Below, piece by piece: positions 1 to 5,172 of a DNA stretch of 5,172 nucleotides. Origin of the DNA: Pseudomonadales bacterium (GTDB taxonomy: Bacteria; Pseudomonadota; Gammaproteobacteria; Pseudomonadales; Azotimanducaceae). Each line of letters opens with the position of its first letter. Position 1 is the stretch's first letter. Under the pieces are notes generated by a model. That model was given only the letters and a program-made list of their open reading frames with translations, was not told where the DNA came from and searched no databases. Both the position numbers and the translations under genes were made by a program. The DNA lies in contig JAGWBL010000093.1 in the NCBI GenBank assembly GCA_021295935.1, positions 1 through 5,172 on the forward strand, in the 5' to 3' direction.

Positions 1-1039
1 CATGCCGATCTACCTCAAGAGTCTTTCCTACGGGGAGTACGTCATCCACCACGAGTGGGCGCGAGCCCTGGCAAGCATGGGCGGCAACTACTACCCCAAA
101 TTCCAGGTGGGCGTTCCATTCACGCCTGTCACGGGGCCGCGTTTCTTGGTCGCGGAGGCTTCAAGGTTGGACGATCTGCGGCGAAAGTTGCTTCAGTCCG
201 CTCTCCTCGTCGCGCGGACGGCGGACGTCAGTTCACTCCACTGCACGTTCTTGGAGGAAGCAGAATGGAATGCAGCGGGCGGGCTCGGGTTCTTGAAGCG
301 CACGGACACCCAGTTTCACTGGCAAAACGAAGACTACTCCACGTTTGACGAATTCCTAGGGTCGCTCTCTTCAAGGAAGCGCAAGAACATTCGCCGCGAG
401 CGAAGGGAAGCTGTCCAAGCAGGCGTTTCCATTGAACGACTGAGGGGTGGCGACCTCGATCAGCGCCATTGGGATGCGCTCTACTCGTTCTACATCGATA
501 CGGGCAATCGCAAGTGGGGCATTCCGTACCTGTCACGTGAATTCTTCGGACTCATTGCCGAGTGGATGGCGGACGAGGTCCTGCTGGTGATGTGCAAGCG
601 GGCGGGCAAGTACATCGCCGGAGCAATCCACTTCATCGGCGCAGAGAGTCTGTACGGCCGTTACTGGGGCTGTATCGAACACCACCCGTTTCTCCACTTC
701 GAGACCTGCTACTACCAGGCCATCGAATTCGCCATCGAGCACGGAATGCGAACCGTCGAGGCGGGCGCGGGCGGAGGACACAAGCTCGCTCGTGGATACG
801 TCGCAAAGCCTACCTACTCGGTGCATTGGCTCAGGAATCCCGAGCTTCGCAAGGCCGTCTCGAGGTTCCTGGGAGAAGAGCGCGGATGGATTCAGCAGGA
901 CATGGAACTCATCGAGTCGCACTCGCCGTACAAACGCACCCGAGGCGCGCCACCGAAAGGAGCACACTCGGATGCGGCGATCAGCAATCGAACCACCATG
1001 GAGGCAAAGACCGCCAGTGAGAAGCACGACGATCATTGA
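1..1039 (+). CDS. FemAB-like / GNAT-fold acyltransferase, PF04339 (DUF482) family, 5'-truncated by window edge
   Basis: Partial gene: the reading frame is open at the left edge and ends at a TGA. The ATG at base 2 is probably internal, because the visible protein begins with MPIYLKSLSYGEYV, which in this family follows an N-terminal part of about 65-75 residues. Of the 345 visible residues, recognisable family segments are YYPKFQVGVPFTPVTGPR (30-47), a basic SRKRKNIRRERR patch (124-135), WGIPYL (172-177), a GRYWGC strand (219-224) and the EAGAGGGHKLARGY core (253-266). The family is annotated as peptidoglycan biosynthesis/recognition-like because its fold resembles FemAB aminoacyl transferases. 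The true substrate is unknown and I do not infer one. The protein is probably cytosolic, with no membrane segment seen. Family similarity ends near SPY (308-310); the last ~34 residues are a polar, low-complexity tail whose DNA overlaps the start of the next gene. Family assignment is from memory of its motifs. Confidence 0.85.
   Translation, partial: MPIYLKSLSYGEYVIHHEWARALASMGGNYYPKFQVGVPFTPVTGPRFLVAEASRLDDLRRKLLQSALLVARTADVSSLHCTFLEEAEWNAAGGLGFLKRTDTQFHWQNEDYSTFDEFLGSLSSRKRKNIRRERREAVQAGVSIERLRGGDLDQRHWDALYSFYIDTGNRKWGIPYLSREFFGLIAEWMADEVLLVMCKRAGKYIAGAIHFIGAESLYGRYWGCIEHHPFLHFETCYYQAIEFAIEHGMRTVEAGAGGGHKLARGYVAKPTYSVHWLRNPELRKAVSRFLGEERGWIQQDMELIESHSPYKRTRGAPPKGAHSDAAISNRTTMEAKTASEKHDDH
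956..962 (+). promoter_or_regulatory. Ribosome binding site AAAGGAG for the upstream candidate start (ATG 972) of the WYL regulator
   Basis: AAAGGAG lies 9 bases before an in-frame ATG at 972-974, inside the acyltransferase gene. It closely matches the anti-Shine-Dalgarno complement. It supports a start that would add 15 residues (MRRSAIEPPWRQRPP) to the regulator and give a 68-base overlap with the upstream gene. The added residues do not look like the usual N-terminus of the family, so this may be a chance match or an alternative start. Confidence 0.4.
1000..1004 (+). promoter_or_regulatory. Ribosome binding site GGAGG for the preferred GTG start (1017) of the WYL regulator
   Basis: GGAGG lies 12 bases before the GTG at 1017-1019. 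The spacing is slightly long but within the usable range. It sits inside the acyltransferase gene, so ribosomes finishing that gene (stop at 1037-1039) would pass over it, as in translational coupling. Confidence 0.4.
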
Positions 1040-2000
1040 AACGCTGAAGCGCATACCCAAGCGGGGTCGGGTCAGCGCCAAGGAAATCCAGTCGCACCTT
1101 GAACCGGTCGGCATCCACAGGGACATCCGGTCCATTCAGCGTCTGATGAACGAGCTGTGCTCATGTCTACCCATAGACCAGGACCGGCGCGACACGACTT
1201 TCGGCTACAGCTGGTCCGAGACGGCAAAAGTCGAACTTTCCATTCCGGGGCTCAACGACATGGAGGCCCTGCTTCTGCTTCTGGCGAGAGACCACTTGGC
1301 TTCCATCATGCCTCCCAGCGTGCTGGAGAACCTCAGCGCACTGTTCAGCGAAGCGCAAAGCCAACTGACGAGCACGGTCAACGTTCCGGAGAGCGAATGG
1401 CGCAAGAAAGTCGCCGTGTCGCAACGCGTGCAACCTCTGCTTCCCCCCAACATCCCCGACGGTGTGTTCGAGACCGTGTCGGATTGCCTGTTTGCAAATC
1501 ACGAGCTGTCGATCCAGTACAGAAATCGTCACGGACGCCTCAAGGATCATCACTTGAAGCCCCTCGGCATGGTCGACAGCTCTCCGGTGATCTACTTGGT
1601 AGCACAACCGGTGGAGCCACCAACCGAAACACGAACATTCGCGTTGCACCGCATGGTCTCGGCCCGCCGTTTGGACTTCCAGTTTGAGTGGCCGTCCGAT
1701 TTTGATCTCGAGAGATTCGTTGCGAGCGGGAAGCATGCCTACGGGGACGGCTCCCGCGTTCGTGTCACCTTCGAGATCTTGCAAGCTGCAGGGCTTCATC
1801 TGACCGAAGCGCCTCTGTCCGAGGACCAGACCGTGGAACGGCTGCAAAACTCGTACCGCATTTCCGCGACTGTCGCGAACTCGATGCGGTTGCACAACTT
1901 CCTGTACGGCATCAGCGAAGATGTCGTCGGGGACATCCTGATAGAGGAGCTTCCCGCGCGACGCCCGAACCGACGACTTGGCAGTGCGCAACGACCCTGA
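1017..2000 (+). CDS. WYL-domain transcriptional regulator (HTH + WYL + WCX)
   Basis: Predicted DNA-binding regulator of 327 residues. Residues ~5-52 form a winged-helix/HTH region: IIETLKRIPKRGRVSAKEIQ, then a recognition-helix-like DIRSIQRLMNEL, matching the ...TIQRDLxxL pattern of this family. Residues ~150-225 form the WYL domain, with LSIQYRNRHG, the LKPLGMV strand, VIYLVA at 191-196 and RTFALHRM (206-213). Residues ~245-315 resemble the C-terminal WCX extension (VRVTFEI; LHNFLYGISEDVVGDILIEELP). WYL domains generally sense ligands such as nucleotides or nucleic-acid fragments; the ligand here is unknown. The Trp of the WYL motif is replaced by Ile192. I prefer the GTG start because the protein then begins right at the HTH, as is normal, and overlaps the upstream gene by only 23 bases. 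An ATG at 972 with a stronger ribosome binding site is the alternative (342 residues). Overlap with the acyltransferase gene implies one operon. No defence or DNA-repair gene is adjacent to suggest a target. Confidence 0.88.
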   Translation: MRSTTIIETLKRIPKRGRVSAKEIQSHLEPVGIHRDIRSIQRLMNELCSCLPIDQDRRDTTFGYSWSETAKVELSIPGLNDMEALLLLLARDHLASIMPPSVLENLSALFSEAQSQLTSTVNVPESEWRKKVAVSQRVQPLLPPNIPDGVFETVSDCLFANHELSIQYRNRHGRLKDHHLKPLGMVDSSPVIYLVAQPVEPPTETRTFALHRMVSARRLDFQFEWPSDFDLERFVASGKHAYGDGSRVRVTFEILQAAGLHLTEAPLSEDQTVERLQNSYRISATVANSMRLHNFLYGISEDVVGDILIEELPARRPNRRLGSAQRP

Positions 2001-2010
2001 ACCCCGCTCC

Positions 2011-2028
2011 GCGATGCCGTCGCATCGC
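2011..2028 (+). terminator. Hairpin just after the WYL regulator, possible weak terminator
   Basis: GCGATGC (2011-2017) and GCATCGC (2022-2028) form a perfect 7-bp stem with a 4-base CGTC loop, 10 bases after the regulator's stop codon. The position suits transcription termination. No T-run follows, so it is not a standard intrinsic terminator. It could be an RNA 3'-end stabiliser, a protein-binding palindrome or chance. The next ~65 bases (2029-2093) show nothing I can assign. Confidence 0.3.
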
Positions 2029-2096
2029 ACAGACTATGGCGCGAGTCGCCCCGCCTTAACGACCAGCCCCCTGTCCCGAACGGAGGGCATGAGTTT

Positions 2097-2125
2097 CTAA
2101 CACGTCCAAATCGCGCGAATAGAAT
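2097..2125 (+). promoter_or_regulatory. asnS: Candidate sigma70-type promoter for asnS
   Basis: CTAACA (2097-2102, 4 of 6 matches to TTGACA) is separated by 17 bases from TAGAAT (2120-2125, 5 of 6 matches to TATAAT). Transcription would start near 2132, leaving a leader of about 24 bases with the ribosome binding site inside it. The leader is too short for a T-box or attenuator. The local A+T-rich stretch fits a promoter in an otherwise GC-rich window. The prediction is by eye only. Confidence 0.4.
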
Positions 2126-2145
2126 GCGTGATTCGCTTCGTTTCC

Positions 2146-2150
2146 TGAGG
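2146..2150 (+). promoter_or_regulatory. asnS: Ribosome binding site TGAGG supporting the GTG start of asnS
   Basis: TGAGG ends 5 bases before the GTG at 2156-2158. No better ATG lies nearby in frame, and the protein from this GTG begins at the usual position for the family (…TVKEILAS, then the anticodon-binding domain), so this site helps fix the start. Confidence 0.5.
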
Positions 2151-2155
2151 TTCTT

Positions 2156-3523
2156 GTGCAACCCCGCACGGTCAAGGAGATTCTTGCTTCGGACGCGCTC
2201 ATGGGAGAGCTTGTCACCGTGCAAGGCTGGCTTCGGTCGCGGCGAACGTCAAGGGCGGGACTGACATTCCTTTCCGTTCACGATGGATCTGTTTTCTCTA
2301 CGATTCAAGTAGTTGTCAAGGATAACCTCGAAAACTACGAGGTGGTCGTCGATTTGGGAACCGGATGCGCCCTGGAAGTCTGCGGCATGCTCGTCGAATC
2401 GCAGGGCAAGGGTCAGGACCGGGAGATCCAGGCCACTTCCGTGACGGTGGTCGGACGTGTATCGGAGCCCGACGCCTACCCCATCGCCAAGAAGCGTCAC
2501 TCGTTCGAATTCCTCCGGACGGTGGCTCACTTGCGACCCCGAACCAACACGTTCGGGGCTGTCGCGCGCCTCCGACAAGCCGCAGCGAAATCGATACACG
2601 ACTTCTTCCACCAGCAGGGGTTTCTTTGGGTCAACACTCCGATCATCACGGCAAGTGATTGCGAGGGCGCGGGCGACCTGTTTCGCGTGAGCACGCTCGA
2701 CGCCATCCATCAAGGTCACAAGGACGACTTCTTCGGCACGGAGACCTTTCTCACCGTGTCAGGACAACTCAACGTCGAGGCGTTCTGCCTTGCACTTTCG
2801 AAGGTGTACACGTTTGGGCCGACGTTTCGGGCGGAGAACTCCAACACGAGCCGGCACCTCGCCGAGTTCTGGATGATCGAGCCCGAAATCGCTTTCGCGG
2901 ACCTTGAAGCCAACGCGGACCTCGCCGAACGGTTTCTCAAGTTCGTAGCTAAACAAACGCTGGAACTGGTGCCGGACGACATGGCGTTCTTCGCGGAACG
3001 CATCGACTCTCAAGCGATCACACGCCTCGAAAAGTTGGTCGAGTCGGATTTCACGCGCATGGAATACTCGGAAGCAGTTCAAACGCTTCAGCGATCCGGC
3101 CGCAAGTTCGAGTACCCCGTGGAGTGGGGTCTGGATTTGCAGTCCGAACACGAACGCTTCTTGTGTGAGGAAATGTGGGACGCCCCCGGCATCGTGATGA
3201 ACTATCCCAAGGACATCAAGGCGTTCTACATGCGGTCCAACGACGACGGCAAGACCGTTGCGGCCATGGATGTCCTGGTGCCCGGTGTCGGCGAAATCAT
3301 CGGCGGTAGCCAGCGGGAGGAGCGTCTCCACGTTCTGGACAGCCGGATGGACGTCGAGATGCAACAGGAACTCTGGTGGTACAGAGATCTGCGCAAGTTC
3401 GGCACCGTGCCCCACGCAGGGTTCGGCCTTGGCTTCGAGCGCCTGCTTCAGTACTTCAGCGGCATGGACAACATTCGCGACGTCATTCCCTTTCCAAGGG
3501 TCCCGCGCAACGCCGCGTTCTGA
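2156..3523 (+). CDS. asnS: Asparagine--tRNA ligase (AsnRS), class IIb
   Basis: Cytosolic enzyme charging tRNA-Asn with asparagine at the cost of ATP. The 455-residue protein is complete and close to the usual bacterial length (about 460-470). Residues ~18-102 form the N-terminal OB-fold anticodon-binding domain ([34 protein letters not shown]). The linker [25 protein letters not shown] (112-136) is typical of AsnRS. Class II motif 1 is around 145-165 ([16 protein letters not shown]), followed by [15 protein letters not shown]. Motif 2 is [21 protein letters not shown] (224-244). Motif 3 is [27 protein letters not shown] (422-448). The [11 protein letters not shown] and [21 protein letters not shown] segments distinguish it from AspRS. 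Translation starts at GTG behind TGAGG. It appears to be the first gene after a promoter-bearing gap and may be co-transcribed with the ABC exporter 37 bases downstream, with no terminator seen between. Presence of AsnRS implies at least a direct route to Asn-tRNA; it says nothing about whether a GatCAB route also exists. Confidence 0.97.
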   Translation: MQPRTVKEILASDALMGELVTVQGWLRSRRTSRAGLTFLSVHDGSVFSTIQVVVKDNLENYEVVVDLGTGCALEVCGMLVESQGKGQDREIQATSVTVVGRVSEPDAYPIAKKRHSFEFLRTVAHLRPRTNTFGAVARLRQAAAKSIHDFFHQQGFLWVNTPIITASDCEGAGDLFRVSTLDAIHQGHKDDFFGTETFLTVSGQLNVEAFCLALSKVYTFGPTFRAENSNTSRHLAEFWMIEPEIAFADLEANADLAERFLKFVAKQTLELVPDDMAFFAERIDSQAITRLEKLVESDFTRMEYSEAVQTLQRSGRKFEYPVEWGLDLQSEHERFLCEEMWDAPGIVMNYPKDIKAFYMRSNDDGKTVAAMDVLVPGVGEIIGGSQREERLHVLDSRMDVEMQQELWWYRDLRKFGTVPHAGFGLGFERLLQYFSGMDNIRDVIPFPRVPRNAAF

Positions 3524-3560
3524 CTCGCCGTCGCTCCACCCCTAGCTACTGGCGGATTCC

Positions 3561-5172
3561 ATGCTGAAGTCCCTCCTGCGAGTCGGACGGTTCATCCGCA
3601 GGTATCGCGGAAGGATCGCGGGTGGGGTGTTGCTGTTCTTTCTTGCTCGCCTGTCCGAAGCTTCCGTGCCGCTCTTCCTCAAAGTTGGCATCGATCGGGT
3701 TGCAGAGGGTGAAGCGGACCTGTGGCTGCCGATCCTGGGCATTCTCGGCGGCGTCTTCGCAAGATTCGTCTTCGTCAGCTGGGCGCGGATCTCGGTGCGT
3801 CGCGCGGGATTGCTCGTCGCCTTCGATTTGCGCCAAGCGTTCTACCGGCATCTCCAGCAGATGGGTCCCGAATTCTTCCAGAAGTTCTCCGTCGGCGACT
3901 TGATGACTCGCGCAGTGGCGGACATTTCGCTGATCCAGCGCCTGATATCCGTCGGCACGGTTCTGGTGGTGATTCTCCTGTTCGCAACGATTGTCGGGCT
4001 TTCGTGCTTGGTGTATTTGTCACCGAGCTTGACCCTGCTGATCCTGCCGCCGATGCCTCTCGTCGCTCTTTTTGCCTGGTACTGCTCGCGACGGCTGGGC
4101 ACCGCTTCGCGAGTCGTTCAAGAGCGCTTGGGTGGGCTGGGCGCGCTCGTGCAGGAGAACCTCTCCGGCATTCGAACGGTTCAGGCGATGGTGCAGGAGA
4201 AGAACGAGATTCGCAGGTTCCAGGAAGCGAACCAAGGCTATGCCCGCGCTTTCCATGAGCATGCGCGCCTGAACTCCATCATCCAGGCTGGCATGCCGTC
4301 CCTGGCGGTGATCTCCATTCTCATCATCGTGGGCTTCGGCGGGAGCCTGGTGCTGGACGGCGATCTTTCGATCGGCGCGTTCACCGCGTTCTTCTTCTAC
4401 GTGAACATGGTGGTTCAGCCGTTCCAAGTGGCCGGATTCATTATCAGCCTGTTCCAGCGGGCAGGTGTCGCTGCGGAGCGTCTGTTCAAGGTTTTCGATA
4501 CCGAGCCCGAAATCAAGGACCATCCAAGCGCTTCCGCTCCACACACCATTTCGGGACAACTTGAAATTCGCGCTCTCGCCTTTGCATTCGATGATCGTTC
4601 CAAGGTGCTGGATGGGGTCAGCCTCGCCGTAAGCCCTGGAGAGACGATTGCGGTTATGGGTCGAGTTGGTTCGGGCAAGTCCTCTCTGTTGCGGCTGATC
4701 GTTCGCATGCTGGACACGCCCAGCGAATCGGTGTATGCGGACGGCACAGACGTCTGCGATTTTCCGTTGCGACAACTAAGGTCGCACATCGCCTACGTGC
4801 CCCAGGAGGCGTTTCTGTTCGCGGAGCCCATTTGGGCCAACATCACTTACGACGAACCGACGCGCCCGAGGGAATCGGTCTGGCAAGCGGCGCGGTGGTC
4901 AGCGCTGGATTCCACGATTCGCGAAATGCCGGAAGAGATGGACACCATCGTGGGTGAGCGCGGTGTCACACTGTCCGGTGGCCAGAAGCAACGGGCCGCG
5001 CTTGCACGGGGATTGATTCGCCACGCGCCGGTGCTGCTTCTTGACGACTGCTTCGCCTCCGTGGACACGGATACCGAGGAATCCATTCTCATGGACCTGA
5101 GACGAATACGCGAGGACAAAACCACGATCCTGGTCTCGCACCGAGTATCGACCGCCCTCCATGCAGACCGGA
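3561..5172 (+). CDS. ABC exporter half-transporter (TMD-NBD fusion, MdlB/MsbA-like), 3'-truncated; degenerate Walker B
   Basis: The frame opens at ATG 3561 (in-frame TAG at 3543 just upstream) and runs off the right edge after 537 residues, about 50 short of the usual ~590. Residues ~1-310 form a type I exporter transmembrane domain with about six helices (roughly 18-42, 55-77, 130-152, 157-175, 244-266, 270-293). Between them lie intracellular-loop segments such as GDLMTRAVADISLIQRL (112-128) and LVQENLSGIRTVQAM (196-210). The ATPase domain begins near 333: aromatic A-loop around F341-F343, Walker A GRVGSGKSS (367-375), Q-loop Q415 (YVPQEAFLF), signature LSGGQ (471-475), Walker B VLLLDD (491-496), D-loop SVD (500-502) and H-loop H527. 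Asp496 occupies the position of the catalytic Glu, a mark of the degenerate half of heterodimeric exporters. Such proteins sit in the inner membrane and export lipids, drugs or peptides; the substrate here is unknown. Only a weak GGCGGA (3551-3556) precedes the start, and the gene lies 37 bases after asnS, so it may depend on that transcript. Confidence 0.93.
   Translation, partial: MLKSLLRVGRFIRRYRGRIAGGVLLFFLARLSEASVPLFLKVGIDRVAEGEADLWLPILGILGGVFARFVFVSWARISVRRAGLLVAFDLRQAFYRHLQQMGPEFFQKFSVGDLMTRAVADISLIQRLISVGTVLVVILLFATIVGLSCLVYLSPSLTLLILPPMPLVALFAWYCSRRLGTASRVVQERLGGLGALVQENLSGIRTVQAMVQEKNEIRRFQEANQGYARAFHEHARLNSIIQAGMPSLAVISILIIVGFGGSLVLDGDLSIGAFTAFFFYVNMVVQPFQVAGFIISLFQRAGVAAERLFKVFDTEPEIKDHPSASAPHTISGQLEIRALAFAFDDRSKVLDGVSLAVSPGETIAVMGRVGSGKSSLLRLIVRMLDTPSESVYADGTDVCDFPLRQLRSHIAYVPQEAFLFAEPIWANITYDEPTRPRESVWQAARWSALDSTIREMPEEMDTIVGERGVTLSGGQKQRAALARGLIRHAPVLLLDDCFASVDTDTEESILMDLRRIREDKTTILVSHRVSTALHADR

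Noticed and set aside
792..1016. The regulator's reading frame stays open upstream to an ATG at 792, which would give a 402-residue protein.
   Set aside because: This stretch lies inside conserved acyltransferase sequence (the EAGAGGGHKLARGY region and after). The extra residues show no domain, and better starts with ribosome binding sites exist at 972 and 1017.
1167..2030. A 287-residue open frame on the minus strand opposite the WYL regulator.
   Set aside because: It is antisense to a gene with clear HTH, WYL and WCX segments. Its translation shows no recognisable family, as expected for a shadow frame in GC-rich coding DNA.
2759..3415. A 218-residue open frame on the minus strand opposite asnS.
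   Set aside because: It is fully opposite the conserved catalytic domain of AsnRS and its translation is His/Val/Arg-rich without known motifs.
3524..3560. Possible terminator or promoter between asnS and the ABC exporter.
   Set aside because: The 37 bases contain no hairpin with a T-run and no convincing -35/-10 pair, so I treat the two genes as possibly co-transcribed.
3722..4258. A 178-residue plus-strand open frame in another phase of the ABC exporter.
   Set aside because: It overlaps the exporter's transmembrane helices and encodes an Arg/Ala/Ser-rich product typical of an out-of-phase reading.
4020..4775. A 251-residue open frame on the minus strand opposite the ABC exporter.
   Set aside because: The plus strand there encodes the transmembrane domain and Walker A in a continuous frame. 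The minus-strand product is Arg/Glu/His-rich and unrecognisable.
1..5172. CRISPR array, tRNA or rRNA gene, insertion sequence, phage or toxin-antitoxin signature.
   Set aside because: I saw no spaced direct repeats, no tRNA-like cloverleaf, no terminal inverted repeats and no transposase or integrase motifs on either strand.

Overview
The window holds four genes, all on the + strand, densely packed in moderately GC-rich DNA (estimated by eye at high-50s percent). The gene set and packing are bacterial. The FemAB-like PF04339 acyltransferase is a family I associate mainly with Proteobacteria and other Gram-negative groups, so a Gram-negative host is likely. The sequence alone does not let me name a phylum.

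Left part (1-2000): the 3' portion of a FemAB-like/GNAT-fold acyltransferase (PF04339 type) is cut by the left edge. Its end overlaps the start of a WYL-domain transcriptional regulator (HTH, WYL and WCX regions). Two start codons for the regulator lie inside the acyltransferase gene, each preceded by a purine-rich ribosome binding site, so the pair looks co-transcribed and translationally coupled.

Middle (2001-3523): a 155-base gap carries a 7-bp perfect hairpin and a plausible sigma70-type promoter. It is followed by a complete asparaginyl-tRNA synthetase gene (asnS) with a GTG start and all class II motifs.

Right part (3561-5172): 37 bases after asnS begins an ABC exporter half-transporter (transmembrane domain fused to ATPase domain), cut by the right edge about 50 residues before its expected end. 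Its Walker B motif ends in Asp-Asp instead of Asp-Glu. This suggests the catalytically degenerate half of a heterodimeric exporter, whose partner gene would be expected just beyond the window.

I see no mobile element, CRISPR array, tRNA, rRNA or phage signature, and no clear sign of an undescribed system. Most of the window is recognisable housekeeping and membrane or regulatory content. The points worth a second look are the degenerate ABC site, the overlapping acyltransferase/regulator junction, and the WYL regulator without the Trp of its name motif.
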